From NCBI GenBank assembly GCA_001899805.1, contig MKWP01000014.1, forward strand, positions 434,001-498,000: a stretch of DNA of 64,000 nucleotides. The letters are read 5' to 3'. The notes under the pieces were generated by a model, which ran no database searches, was not told the DNA's origin, and was given only the letters and a program-made list of their open reading frames with translations. This DNA is from Lysobacterales bacterium 66-474. Lineage in GTDB: Bacteria > Pseudomonadota > Gammaproteobacteria > Xanthomonadales > Rhodanobacteraceae. The translations under genes were made by a program, and so were the position numbers. This document shows positions 45,301 to 54,268 of the stretch, piece after piece. Each line of letters begins with the position of its first letter. The first letter of the stretch is position 1.

Positions 45301-46289
45301 AGTCGGATCCGCAGTCAGCGCGCGCCTATCGTGTCGACGACCATCAACCCGGCGGCGGTTTTTCCGCCGACGCGTTGTCCGGACTTGCGGCAAGCCCGAA
45401 ACGGTTGCCGTCGAAATATTTCTACGATGCGCGCGGATCGGGTCTGTTCGAGCGCATCTGCGAGCAACCCGAGTATTACCCGACGCGCACCGAACTTTCG
45501 ATCATGCGCGATCATGTCGGTTCGATCGCTGCAGCGCTGGGCCCGGAGGTTCGCCTGGTCGAATACGGCAGCGGCAGCGGCCTCAAGACGCGCCTGCTGC
45601 TGCGCCATCTCGAATCGCCGGTGGCCTACGTGCCGGTGGAAATCTCCCGCAATGCGCTGGCTGCAAGCGTCGCGGCGCTTGGGCGCGAGTTCCCCCGAAT
45701 TCAAATGCTTCCGGTGTGCGCGGATTTCACGCAGCCGATCAAGTTGCCACGGGCGGCGCGCGCGCCGCGCCAGACCGTGGTGTATTTCCCCGGTTCGACG
45801 CTCGGCAACTTCGCGCCGGACGACGCGTTGCGCCTGTTGCGACAGATGCGTGATGAGGCCGGGCAGGGCGGTGGGACGCTGGATGGCGGCGTGCTGATCG
45901 GCATCGACCTGGTCAAGGACAAGGCTGCCTTGGAAGCCGCGTACAACGATGCGGCGGGCGTGACCGCGGAATTCACCCTCAACCTGCTGGTACGCCTGAA
46001 CCGCGAGCTCGGCGCGCATTTCGATCTGGCCGGCTTTCGCCATCGCGCGCGCTGGCATCCACTGGCCGAACGCATCGAAACCCATATCGTCAGCCGACGC
46101 GAGCAGGACGTGCACATCGGCAGTCGGACTTTCCATTTCGCCGAAGGCGAGGCGATGCTGGTCGAGTACAGCTGCAAGTACACGCTGCAGGGATTCGCCC
46201 GGTTCGCCGCCCGCGCAGGGTTGCGGGTGGCCAGCGTCTGGACCGACCCGGCTCGCCAGTTCAGCCTGCAGTGGCTGGTTTGCGATTGA
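45297..46289 (+). CDS. egtD: L-histidine N-alpha-methyltransferase EgtD
   Basis: A 330-residue enzyme that trimethylates histidine to hercynine with SAM. SAM motif VEYGSGSGLKTRLLL, then Y-x-P-V-E-I-S, PGSTLGNF (histidine-binding loop) and the C-terminal EYSCKYT motif are as in EgtD of mycobacteria and proteobacteria. Start ATG 45297 overlaps the egtB stop (ATGA), coupling the two. Together they make the sulfoxide precursor; the last C-S lyase step (EgtE) has no gene in this window. Confidence 0.96.
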   Translation: MKSDPQSARAYRVDDHQPGGGFSADALSGLAASPKRLPSKYFYDARGSGLFERICEQPEYYPTRTELSIMRDHVGSIAAALGPEVRLVEYGSGSGLKTRLLLRHLESPVAYVPVEISRNALAASVAALGREFPRIQMLPVCADFTQPIKLPRAARAPRQTVVYFPGSTLGNFAPDDALRLLRQMRDEAGQGGGTLDGGVLIGIDLVKDKAALEAAYNDAAGVTAEFTLNLLVRLNRELGAHFDLAGFRHRARWHPLAERIETHIVSRREQDVHIGSRTFHFAEGEAMLVEYSCKYTLQGFARFAARAGLRVASVWTDPARQFSLQWLVCD

Positions 46290-46390
46290 GACGATCGTCA
46301 CTGCTGCATCCCACCATGCCTTTCGACACCCCCGCCGCGGCCTGAATTTGGCTACGCTTGGCGGGATCGAAACGAAGCGGGAGCCGGGAT

Positions 46391-49156
46391 ATGCGTGGCA
46401 CGCGTTGGGGCTTGGCGTGTTTGGCGTTGGCGATCTGCGGGACCGCGTTCGCCGCAGCGAACAATCCCTACGCGCGCGATCCGGGCCAGCCGGTCGATCA
46501 GGCGTACACCGCGAAGATCGCGAAGTACACCACGCAGGCGGACTTCAATACGCCGTTGACCGATTACCTGCCGGCATCGCAGACGGTGCCGACGCCCGAA
46601 GCGGTGCTGGGCGACGTTGCCGGCGCGCCCGACATGCTGCCATATGCGGAAGACGTGTATCGCTATTTCCGCATGCTCGCCAAGGCCACGCCGCGGGTGC
46701 AGGTCTTCAGCATCGGCAAGACCGAGGAAGGCCGCGAGATGATCGCGGTCGCGATCGCCGACGAATCGCTGATGAAGGATCTGGACGCCAACAAGGCGCG
46801 GCTGGCGCAACTGGCCGATCCGCGCAAGCTCGGCATGGACGACGCGAAAGCGGCGGCGCTCATCAAGCAGACGGTTCCCGTCTATTACATCACCGGCACC
46901 ATCCATTCCACCGAAACCGGCGCGCCGACCGCGCTGATGGAACTGGGCTACCGGCTGGCCGTCGACGACGCGCCGTACATCCGGTACATCCGTTCGCACA
47001 TGATCACCCTGATCACGCCGGTGGTCGAAGTGGATGGCCGCGACCGCATGGTGGATCTGTACAAGTGGCACCGCGCGCACCCGGGCGAGAATTACCCGCA
47101 CCTGATGTACTGGGGCCATTACGTCGCGCACGACAACAACCGCGACGCGATGGCCGTGACACTGGATCTCACCAAAAACGTGCTGGATACCTACGTCGGC
47201 TGGCACGCGCAGGTACTGCACGACCTGCACGAGTCCTACCCGTTCCTGTACGACAACACCATCGGCGATGGTCCGTACAACGCGTGGATCGATCCGATCC
47301 TCACCAGCGAGTGGCAGCAAATCGGCTGGAACAACGTCGAGCAGTTGACTAGGCTTGGCCTGCCGGGGGTGTGGACACACGGAGACTTCGACACCTGGAG
47401 CCCGGGCTACCTGATGTTCATCGCGGCGATGCACAACGGCATCAGCCGCCTGTACGAAACCTTCGGCAATGGCGGCGCCGATACCGAGGAGCGCATCCTG
47501 AGCCCGGATGAATACGCGCGCACCTGGTACAGGCCGAATCCGCCACTGCCCAAGGTGTTGTGGTCGCAGCGAAACAACAACAATTACGAGCAATCCGGCC
47601 TGTTGACCGCGCTGTACTACTTCGCGCAGAACGGACAGCACTTCCTCGACAACTTCTGGCTGAAGTCCAAGCGCTCGATCGAGAAACCCCAGCTCGCCGG
47701 TCCCGCCGCGTACGTGCTGACCGCCAGCGAAAGGGACAAGGGCGCGCAGATGCACCTGTTGCATGCGCTGCACCTCCAGCACGTCGAGATCAGCCGCGCC
47801 GGCGCGCCGTTCACGGTCGAGGTGGCGGACGACACGGAAGGGAGTGACAACGGCACCGGCAAATCGAAGGGCAAGGCCCCGGAAGCCGTCGTGCCTCCGA
47901 AGGTCGCCACGACCAAGCGCACGTTCCCGGCGGGAAGCTGGATCATCCGCATGGACCAGCCGTATTCGCGCATCGCCGACACCTTGCTGGATCGCCAGTA
48001 CTGGTCGCCCGACGACCCGCAGAAGCATCCGTATGACGATACCGGCTGGTCGTTCGGCGACCTGTTCGGGGTGGACGTGGCGCGCGTGGTCGATACGTCG
48101 GTGTTGAAAGTGCCGATGCAGGCAGTGCAGGGCGATTTCGACCGGCCTGCGTTTTCGCTGGCGTCGTTGGGTGTGAAGGGCCGCGTGCCGCGCATCGCGC
48201 TGATGCACACATGGCTTTCCACGCAAACCGAAGGCTGGTGGCGGATGGCGCTGGACAAGCTGCACGTGCCGTACACCTACATCAACACCCAGGATGTTTC
48301 CCGCGAGCCGGACCTGCGTGCGAAATACGACGTGATCCTGTTCGGGCCGGTGGGTTACGCCAACACCAAGCTGGTCGTCGACGGCCTGCCGATGTACGGC
48401 AATGCGATGCCATGGCAGAAGACCGAACTCACGCCCAACCTCGGGCGGATCGATTCGACGCCGGATGTCCGGCCGGGCCTGGGCGAGGCGGGTGTGGCCA
48501 ACCTCAAGCGTTTCGTGGCCGAAGGCGGGCTGTTGGTCACGTCGGAAGACAGCGCGCGTTTCGCGATCGACGTCGGCCTGGCGCCGGGCGTTGCGGTCTC
48601 CAAGCCCGGCGAGTTGCGCGTGGTCGGCAGCGTGTTGCGCGCAAATCTGGTGGACAAGGGCAGCCCGATCGCGGCCGGCTATCACGATTCCTTCGCGCTT
48701 TACAGTTCGGGTGGCATGTCGTTCGACGTGGCCAACCAGACCATCGGCAATCGCGGCCTCGTCACGGCCAAGGACTACCAGCGCCCGACCGGGCGTGGCG
48801 GTCCGGATGATGTCGACGTGCCCGAAGGCCGGCCGTTCCAGCAGCCGCCCGAATTGCCGGACGTGAAGCCGTGGCAGGCGGTGCCGCTCAATGCCGAGCA
48901 GGCCCGCAACAATCCGTTCGTGATTCCGGCCACCAGCCGGCCCAAGGTCATCGCGCGCTGGGCCGACGCGGACGAATTGTTGATCTCGGGATTGCTGGAA
49001 AACGGCAGCGCGATGGCCGGCCGTGCCGCGGTGGTCGATGCACGCTACGGCAAGGGCCACGTCCTGTTGTTCGCGAACAATCCGATCTGGCGTGGTGAAA
49101 CCATCGGCAGCTATCGGATGTTCTTCAACGCAGTAGTCGATTACGATCGACTCTGA
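46391..49156 (+). CDS. Large exported M14-family carboxypeptidase
   Basis: A 921-residue protein with a signal peptide cut near AFA (about residue 22). The M14 zinc motif is in TGTIHSTETGAP (HxxE), with the third ligand probably in HDLHESYP. The rest, about 550 residues, ends in a domain like a glutamine-amidotransferase/DUF4350-type fold (IALMHTW...VAEGGLLVTSED). Homologues are secreted zinc peptidases of proteobacteria and Bacteroidetes. A longer frame is open upstream, but ATG 46391 fits the signal peptide. No partner gene is evident. Confidence 0.85.
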   Translation: MRGTRWGLACLALAICGTAFAAANNPYARDPGQPVDQAYTAKIAKYTTQADFNTPLTDYLPASQTVPTPEAVLGDVAGAPDMLPYAEDVYRYFRMLAKATPRVQVFSIGKTEEGREMIAVAIADESLMKDLDANKARLAQLADPRKLGMDDAKAAALIKQTVPVYYITGTIHSTETGAPTALMELGYRLAVDDAPYIRYIRSHMITLITPVVEVDGRDRMVDLYKWHRAHPGENYPHLMYWGHYVAHDNNRDAMAVTLDLTKNVLDTYVGWHAQVLHDLHESYPFLYDNTIGDGPYNAWIDPILTSEWQQIGWNNVEQLTRLGLPGVWTHGDFDTWSPGYLMFIAAMHNGISRLYETFGNGGADTEERILSPDEYARTWYRPNPPLPKVLWSQRNNNNYEQSGLLTALYYFAQNGQHFLDNFWLKSKRSIEKPQLAGPAAYVLTASERDKGAQMHLLHALHLQHVEISRAGAPFTVEVADDTEGSDNGTGKSKGKAPEAVVPPKVATTKRTFPAGSWIIRMDQPYSRIADTLLDRQYWSPDDPQKHPYDDTGWSFGDLFGVDVARVVDTSVLKVPMQAVQGDFDRPAFSLASLGVKGRVPRIALMHTWLSTQTEGWWRMALDKLHVPYTYINTQDVSREPDLRAKYDVILFGPVGYANTKLVVDGLPMYGNAMPWQKTELTPNLGRIDSTPDVRPGLGEAGVANLKRFVAEGGLLVTSEDSARFAIDVGLAPGVAVSKPGELRVVGSVLRANLVDKGSPIAAGYHDSFALYSSGGMSFDVANQTIGNRGLVTAKDYQRPTGRGGPDDVDVPEGRPFQQPPELPDVKPWQAVPLNAEQARNNPFVIPATSRPKVIARWADADELLISGLLENGSAMAGRAAVVDARYGKGHVLLFANNPIWRGETIGSYRMFFNAVVDYDRL

Positions 49157-49177
49157 CCGAACTGACCGGAGTCACCC

Positions 49178-49465
49178 ATGGAACCACGCCGCTGGCTGCC
49201 TTACCGACATTTGCAGAGCCGTCATCTGGGCCTTGCGCTGGCCACCGCGCGGGTGATCGCATGGGTCGGGATGCTGATGGTCGCGGCTGGCGTGGCCTAC
49301 GGCATCGCGGTCGCGATCAAGGGCAGCGGCGGGCTCGCCGCCCTCGCACTCGGCAACGTGATCGGCCTGATCGGCTACGGCATCGCCGCGCTGGCCCTCG
49401 GCGGCGCGCTGGCGGCGCTGGTCGGCATCGAGGAAAACCAGCGCCGCCGCGCAGACCGGGATTGA
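49178..49465 (+). CDS. Small two-helix membrane protein
   Basis: A 95-residue protein with two long hydrophobic segments (about 22-46 and 50-82) and basic ends. It starts behind CCGGAG and lies 21 bases after the M14 peptidase gene, perhaps in the same transcript. No family recognised. Confidence 0.75.
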   Translation: MEPRRWLPYRHLQSRHLGLALATARVIAWVGMLMVAAGVAYGIAVAIKGSGGLAALALGNVIGLIGYGIAALALGGALAALVGIEENQRRRADRD

Positions 49466-49539
49466 TCCGCCGTGCGAACAATCATGGGCAAATAACCGCG
49501 GATGCACTGGTATTTGGGTGCAAAACTGCTGTAGGATCG

Positions 49540-49695
49540 CGCCGCTGAGTTAGCCAAACCGTTGGGGGCGGTTTGTTTGGGGCCGGTTGCCGACCGTTTG
49601 ACGATCGCATCGCTGTCTTCACTCTCGCTAGTCAGTGCATCAAGTTGCGCGCGCAAGTGTGCTGTTTTCAACCAATCGAGTGTAAGGAGTCAGTT
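49540..49695 (+). promoter_or_regulatory. Long 5' leader of the cold-shock gene
   Basis: About 155 bases separate a TAGGAT -10-like box (49532-49537) from the ATG at 49696. Long structured leaders are typical of cspA-type genes, where they act as RNA thermosensors. AAGGAG at 49684-49689 is a strong ribosome site. Confidence 0.45.
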
Positions 49696-49905
49696 ATGTC
49701 GGAGCGTCAGACCGGCACCGTGAAATGGTTCAACGATGCCAAGGGCTTCGGGTTCATCAGCCGCGACAATGGTGAAGACGTGTTCGTGCACTTCCGCGCG
49801 ATCGTCGGCACCGGCTTCAAGTCGCTGCAGGAAGGCCAGAAGGTCACCTTCAACGTCGTGCAGGGGCCGAAGGGCCTCCAGGCCGATCAGGTGCAGCCCG
49901 CCTGA
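49696..49905 (+). CDS. Cold-shock family RNA chaperone
   Basis: A 69-residue CspA-type OB-fold protein with RNP1 KGFGFI and RNP2 VFVHF, ending in LQADQVQPA. It binds single-stranded nucleic acid and melts RNA structure in cold or in growth changes. It has its own promoter and terminator and is not linked to neighbours. The exact paralogue (cspA/D etc.) cannot be named. Confidence 0.97.
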   Translation: MSERQTGTVKWFNDAKGFGFISRDNGEDVFVHFRAIVGTGFKSLQEGQKVTFNVVQGPKGLQADQVQPA

Positions 49906-49927
49906 GACGGCATTGCCCAGGCAAGAC

Positions 49928-49957
49928 AAAAAGCCCCGCAGCGATGCGGGGCTTTTT
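49928..49957. terminator. Rho-independent terminator of the cold-shock gene
   Basis: AAAAAGCCCCGCA (49928-49940), loop GCGA, TGCGGGGCTTTTT (49945-49957): a 13-base stem ending in a run of Ts. A strong terminator usable in both directions. Confidence 0.95.
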
Positions 49958-50019
49958 CATGCGATCATCCATGCCAAAGAGTCCCGTGGCCCGACTCTCC
50001 ACAACCGTTTCTTCGATTG

Positions 50020-50316
50020 ATGTACCGAAGTTTCCGCGAGTTCTATCCGTTCTATCTCGGCGAGCACTCGGATCGTCGGTGCCGGCGCATGCATTTCCTC
50101 GGTTCGTGGTTGGTGATCGCGTCCATCGTGGTCGCCATCGCGATGCGAAACCCGTGGTGGCTGATTGCCGCTCCAGTTTGCGGATATGGCTGCGCGTGGA
50201 TCGGGCATTTCGTGTTCGAGAAGAACAAACCCGCGACCTTCCGGCATCCGCTCTACAGCCTGACGGGCGATTGGGTGATGTTCGCGGACATCCTGCGCGG
50301 CAAGGTTCGGCTCTGA
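50020..50316 (+). CDS. Mpo1-like/DUF962 membrane protein
   Basis: A 98-residue protein with two or three membrane helices; FYLGEHSDRRCRRMHFLGSWL with the His pair and WIGHFVFEKNKPATFRHPLYSLTGDW are characteristic of the DUF962/Mpo1 group. Mpo1 in yeast is an iron-dependent dioxygenase of fatty acid alpha-oxidation, and the conserved histidines are kept here. Bacterial members are not well studied. ATG 50020 is preferred to TTG 50017. Confidence 0.88.
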   Translation: MYRSFREFYPFYLGEHSDRRCRRMHFLGSWLVIASIVVAIAMRNPWWLIAAPVCGYGCAWIGHFVFEKNKPATFRHPLYSLTGDWVMFADILRGKVRL

Positions 50317-50334
50317 TCGTGCGCACCCGGCGGC

Positions 50335-50340
50335 TATAAT
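50335..50340 (+). promoter_or_regulatory. Perfect TATAAT -10 box next to the tcdA start
   Basis: TATAAT ends 9 bases before the ATG at 50350. A transcript starting 6-7 bases after it would have almost no leader, so tcdA may be read from a leaderless mRNA. No clear -35 box is seen. Confidence 0.55.
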
Positions 50341-50349
50341 CGCCGCATC

Positions 50350-51126
50350 ATGATTGACCCCCGTTTTGCCGGCATCGAGCGGCTGTACGGCGCCGGCTGC
50401 GTGGCGCGGCTGGCGCGCGCGCGTGTGGCCGTGATCGGACTGGGCGGTGTCGGCTCGTGGGCGGCCGAGGCACTGGCCCGCAGCGGCGTGGGCGGATTGA
50501 CCCTGATCGACGCCGACGAGGTCTGTGTTTCCAACACCAACCGCCAGTTGCACGCGCTGGCCTCGACGCTGGGGCACAGCAAGGTCGGCGTGATGACCGA
50601 GCGCTTGCGCGCCATCAACCCGGCGGCGCAGGTGCAGCCGATCGAGCGTTTCGTGACTCCCGCAACCCTGGCGGAATTGCTCGACCAGGGCTTCGACCTG
50701 GTGTTGGACGCCTGCGATGCGTTCCGGGTCAAGGTGGAGGTGACTGCGTGGTGCCGCCGCCGCAAGTTGCCATTGATCGTGTGCGGCTCCGCGGGCGGGC
50801 GCACCGATCCCACCCAGATCCGCGTGCGCGATCTTTCGCGCACCGAACACGACGCACTGCTCAGCCTGATGCGCCGCAAGTTGCGCCAGGAGTTCGGTTT
50901 TCCTTCCAACCCTGATCGCTATTTCGGCGTGCCTGCGGTGTATTCGCTGCAGAACGTGCGTTATCCGCAAACCGATGGCAGTGTGTGCGGCACGCGCCCG
51001 GACGGAAACGATGCAATGCGGTTGGGCTGCGAAGGCGGACTCGGCGCCGCGACCCACGTCACCGCGGCATTCGGGTTCGCGGCGGTGGGACGGGCGCTGG
51101 AAATGTTGTTGAAACCGCAAGCCTGA
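50350..51126 (+). CDS. tcdA: tRNA threonylcarbamoyladenosine dehydratase
   Basis: A 258-residue E1-like enzyme that uses ATP to turn the t6A base at tRNA position 37 into its cyclic form. The nucleotide motif VIGLGGVGSWAAEAL, the DxDxVxxxNxNRQ section (IDADEVCVSNTNRQ) and the K-G-type C-terminus are as in TcdA/CsdL. Unlike CsdL in E. coli it has no csdA/csdE neighbour. It converges with the tatD-family gene. Confidence 0.95.
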   Translation: MIDPRFAGIERLYGAGCVARLARARVAVIGLGGVGSWAAEALARSGVGGLTLIDADEVCVSNTNRQLHALASTLGHSKVGVMTERLRAINPAAQVQPIERFVTPATLAELLDQGFDLVLDACDAFRVKVEVTAWCRRRKLPLIVCGSAGGRTDPTQIRVRDLSRTEHDALLSLMRRKLRQEFGFPSNPDRYFGVPAVYSLQNVRYPQTDGSVCGTRPDGNDAMRLGCEGGLGAATHVTAAFGFAAVGRALEMLLKPQA

Positions 51127-51134
51127 CGCTACGT

Positions 51135-51932
51135 TCAAACCGGACGCAGGAACAACTTTCGCGCATTGGTGGTCGTGGCCTGCGCGAGTTCCCGAGGGTC
51201 TGTTCCGCGCAACCCGGCGACACAATGCAATACCTCGACGAGGAACGCCGGCTCGTTGCGTTGGCCGCGATGGCGTTCGCCGGGTTGGTCCGGTGCATCG
51301 GTTTCCAGCAGCAACTGTTCGACCGGCAGGTTCGCGACGACGCGCCGCAGGCGCTTCGCCCGCGGGTGGGTGACGGGGCCACCGATGCCGACGCGGAAAC
51401 CGAGTCCGTACAGTTCTCGTGCCTGTTCGGCGCTCCCGGAAAAACTGTGCACCACGCCGCGCAGTGGCTTGCCGAATCGACGCAACGCAAGGATCACGTC
51501 TTCGAACGCACGGCGCGCGTGCAGCACCAACGGCAGGTCGAAACTATGCGCGAGTTCGAAGTGCCCCAGCAGCAGGCGCGCCTGCCTGCCGCGATCGAGG
51601 CCGGGGTCGAAATGGTCCAGGCCGCATTCGCCCACGGCAGCAGCGGGGTGTGTCCGCAACCAGCCCTCCAGCAAGCCGAGATCGCCGTCCTGGTGTTGTG
51701 CGAGGTAACACGGGTGCAGTCCGTACGCGGGATGCAGGCCGGGTTCGACTTCGCACAAGGCGTGCAGCTTCGGCCAAGCCCCGGCGGTCACCGCGGGAAC
51801 CAGCATCTCCGCCACGTCGGATGCCCGGGCGTCCTGCAACACCCGCGCACGATCGGCATCGAATTCCGGTGCATCGAGGTGCGCGTGGCTGTCGAACAGG
51901 GAAATTGCCGTGGGCGGGAAGGGTTCAGTCAC
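51135..51932 (-). CDS. TatD-family metal-dependent nuclease
   Basis: A 265-residue TIM-barrel hydrolase with metal-binding DSHAHLD near residue 15, ECGLDHF, LVLHARRA, VHSFSGSA and ETDAP motifs of the TatD family. These are 3'-5' exonucleases or deoxyribonucleases involved in DNA repair or in RNA quality control. The only start that fits is GTG at 51932. Which of the paralogues (TatD, YcfH, YjjV) it is cannot be decided by eye. Confidence 0.94.
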   Translation of the reverse strand: MTEPFPPTAISLFDSHAHLDAPEFDADRARVLQDARASDVAEMLVPAVTAGAWPKLHALCEVEPGLHPAYGLHPCYLAQHQDGDLGLLEGWLRTHPAAAVGECGLDHFDPGLDRGRQARLLLGHFELAHSFDLPLVLHARRAFEDVILALRRFGKPLRGVVHSFSGSAEQARELYGLGFRVGIGGPVTHPRAKRLRRVVANLPVEQLLLETDAPDQPGERHRGQRNEPAFLVEVLHCVAGLRGTDPRELAQATTTNARKLFLRPV

Positions 51933-52043
51933 GGGAGCAGGCTGGAACGGAACATGAACCGGATATCATCCGTTGACGCTTCGTTCATTGTCGAGTTGCT
52001 TGAATCGTACTGCCAACAGGGCCATTGGGGCCGGGAGACGAAA

Positions 52044-52757
52044 ATGAATCACAAATCAGGGTTGAAACAAACGTTGCTGGTATCGACTGCGCTGGTCGCA
52101 GCCATGGCATTGGCTGGTTGCGGCAAGGGCAACCCGCAGGCACAGGCCACGCCCGCCAACCTGACCATGGCGACCTCGGCGGCGACGGCGACCTTGCCGC
52201 CGGGCGAGCCGGGCGCCAATGGCGCGCAAGCGCCGGGCGCTGCGCCACAAGGTGCGCAGGGTGCTGGGGCGCAGCCACAGTTCGCGCAGGTGGTGGCGGT
52301 GCAGCCGATCACCGAGTCCGCGACCACCAGCAAGCCGCGCCAGGTCTGCCGCGACGAGCAGGTCGCGGTGCCCGAACCGTACAAGGACAAGCACCAGATT
52401 GGCGGCGCCGTGGTGGGTGGCCTCGTCGGTGCGTTGGCAGGCAACCAGGTTGGTGGCGGCAAGGGCAAGACGCTCGCCACCGTGGCGGGCGCCGCGGGCG
52501 GGGCATTCGCCGGCCATGAAATCCAGAAGAACCACCAGGAGAACAACGCCACCCGTATGGAAACCCGCAATGTCTGCCATACGGTCACCGACAAAACCAC
52601 TTCCACGAAGACGGTCGGTTATGACGTGACCTACACGTTGAACGGCCAGGCGGGGCACATCCGCATGAACCGTAATCCTGGCGTCGGCACGGGCCTGCCG
52701 GTGCAGAACGGCGTGGTGGTCGCGAGCGGCAGCCAGGGAGGCAACAACAATCAGTGA
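52044..52757 (+). CDS. Glycine-zipper lipoprotein (YMGG-like)
   Basis: A 237-residue protein with a lipoprotein signal (lipobox LAGC at residue 26). A Gln/Pro/Ala-rich linker leads to a glycine zipper (IGGAVVGGLVGALAGNQVGGGKGKTLATVAGAAGGAFAG) and a Cys-containing C-terminal domain (VCRDEQ, NVCHTV) that may carry a disulfide. It should be in the outer membrane. It precedes a second glycine-zipper lipoprotein gene by 37 bases. Family role: envelope stability or stress; details unknown. Confidence 0.85.
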   Translation: MNHKSGLKQTLLVSTALVAAMALAGCGKGNPQAQATPANLTMATSAATATLPPGEPGANGAQAPGAAPQGAQGAGAQPQFAQVVAVQPITESATTSKPRQVCRDEQVAVPEPYKDKHQIGGAVVGGLVGALAGNQVGGGKGKTLATVAGAAGGAFAGHEIQKNHQENNATRMETRNVCHTVTDKTTSTKTVGYDVTYTLNGQAGHIRMNRNPGVGTGLPVQNGVVVASGSQGGNNNQ

Positions 52758-52794
52758 TTCCGTCGAGGCCCACGCACGAGAAGGGAGTCAAGTC

Positions 52795-53307
52795 ATGTCG
52801 AAACAATCGATCTTCGGAAATCGAGTGACTTTGCGTTCGATGGCCGTGCTGGCATGCGTGGCCATCGCCGGCTTGCTGGCTGGCTGTGGACCGACCTACA
52901 ACACGCGTCCGGGTCCCTATGGCTACAACCAGCCACCGCCCGGTTACCAGGGTGGCAGTCAGTGCTACCAGGGTTGTGGCTATGTTCGTGATGTCCGCCA
53001 GGTGCAGTTGGGCGGCAACAGCAATAGTGCTGCTGTCGGCACCGTGATCGGCGCGGTGGTCGGCGGGTTGCTCGGCAACCAGGTCGGCAAGGGCAAGGGC
53101 AAGACCGCGGCGACGGTCGCGGGCGCGGTCGGCGGCGGTTTCGCCGGTCACGCCATCGGCGAACGCAGTGGCCAGGGCGACTACGGTTGGCAGGTCGTCG
53201 TGCAGCTCCAGGACGGGCAGTACGCAACCGTCACCCAACGCAATTCCCCGCAGGTGCAGGTGGGTGATTACGTGATGATCAGGGGCGACCAGGTTTATCG
53301 CTATTGA
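52795..53307 (+). CDS. Glycine-zipper lipoprotein
   Basis: A 170-residue protein with lipobox LAGC (Cys31), a Tyr/Pro/Gly-rich section and a glycine zipper (IGAVVGGLLGNQVGKGKGKTAATVAGAVGGGFAGHAIG) followed by a beta-like C-terminal part. It resembles the protein at 13114 in both zipper and ending. The pair with the upstream lipoprotein is probably one transcript. A terminator follows. Confidence 0.85.
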   Translation: MSKQSIFGNRVTLRSMAVLACVAIAGLLAGCGPTYNTRPGPYGYNQPPPGYQGGSQCYQGCGYVRDVRQVQLGGNSNSAAVGTVIGAVVGGLLGNQVGKGKGKTAATVAGAVGGGFAGHAIGERSGQGDYGWQVVVQLQDGQYATVTQRNSPQVQVGDYVMIRGDQVYRY

Positions 53308-53437
53308 TGCGATCATCCCTGATCGCCGCTTCGACCAGCGGCGGAACAGGCGGAGCGGTTTTCGCACCGTCTGACACCAGAACGGCCCTCCTTGGCCTGA
53401 CTTTTCACAGCAGCTGCTTCAGATCGAGGCCATTGCC

Positions 53438-53462
53438 AAAAGCCCTCCGCAAGGAGGGCTTT
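53438..53462. terminator. Rho-independent terminator, bidirectional
   Basis: AAAAGCCCTCC (53438-53448), loop GCAA, GGAGGGCTTT (53453-53462): a stem of 10 bases with flanking A and T runs. It serves both the glycine-zipper gene (plus) and the cell-wall hydrolase gene (minus). Confidence 0.92.
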
Positions 53463-53487
53463 TCTTGCGAGGTGAACCCGTGGTTGA

Positions 53488-53919
53488 TCAATCCACCGCG
53501 TAGAACTCGTGATCCCCGATCGTCGCGATCGGGTTCTTGGCCCAGGTCGCGGTCGAGCCCAGCCGGATGAAGTGGTTGGCGCCGGGCACCACCAGCTTGC
53601 GACGCGAGGCCGGTTCGTTCCAGATCTCGATGGCCTGGCCGGCGATTTGCCATGCCTTGTTCCATGCCGCCTGATTGTCGATCCTGAAGTTTCTGGAGGT
53701 GGTGGTCAGCGCAAACTGGCGTGGCGCGGTGACCACGTCGCAAATGGTGTCGCCGTAGCGGCCCGCATCCATTCGGTCCAGGGCAACTTCGGCAACGGCC
53801 AACTGGCCGCGGGTGGGTTGGCTGCGTGCCTCCATGTACACGGTGGCAGCCAGACAGGTTTGGTCGGCGACCGGCCGCGGCAGCAGCGCGATCATGCCGA
53901 GCAACAGGCCCAAGGTCAT
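53488..53919 (-). CDS. SleB/CwlJ-like cell-wall hydrolase
   Basis: A 143-residue protein with an N-terminal membrane or signal segment (MTLGLLLGMIALL) and the SleB/CwlJ hydrolase fold: LAATVYMEARSQPTRGQLAVAEVALDRM with the catalytic Glu, and NHFIRLG...TWAKNPIATIGDHEFYAVD. Such enzymes cleave peptidoglycan. It is exported, acting in the periplasm. The catalytic glutamate in MEAR is kept. Confidence 0.88.
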   Translation of the reverse strand: MTLGLLLGMIALLPRPVADQTCLAATVYMEARSQPTRGQLAVAEVALDRMDAGRYGDTICDVVTAPRQFALTTTSRNFRIDNQAAWNKAWQIAGQAIEIWNEPASRRKLVVPGANHFIRLGSTATWAKNPIATIGDHEFYAVD

Positions 53920-54268
53920 CGGGTCGTTCTCCTATGCAAGGCACCACATGCCGGGTCAGGCCGGCACCTGGCTTGGAACACGGCGGGCCGGGGCCTGCGC
54001 CGCAAGTGGGCAGAAATGTCGGCTTCGGGCCTGGAAGCGGTCTCCGGCAAGGGGCCGGGGCTGGGAGGCACCGTACTGCGCCAACACGTTGTGGCAATCG
54101 GCTACATCGCCGTCATTGCGCGTGGTGCGGATCTTCCGGACCGTGCGCCGACCGGGTAGGTTCTGTGACCCGGATCGCGAAGCTGCGCGAAGGGTAGGGG
54201 CGGCTCGGCGCGCATGCAAGTGCCAAGTCGTAAAAATCGCGTCAGGAATTGCTCTCGTTTAAATGAGG
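53920..54268. other. Gap with no gene seen
   Basis: No convincing gene. The right end becomes AT-rich; TGAGG TTACG CCTCA (54265-54279), a 5-base inverted repeat, spans the stop of ygfZ and could be a weak terminator for it. Confidence 0.4.

Noticed and set aside
53813-54262. Open frames in the gap before ygfZ
   Set aside because: No ribosome sites, Arg- and Gly-rich composition typical of antisense GC-rich frames, and no known domain.
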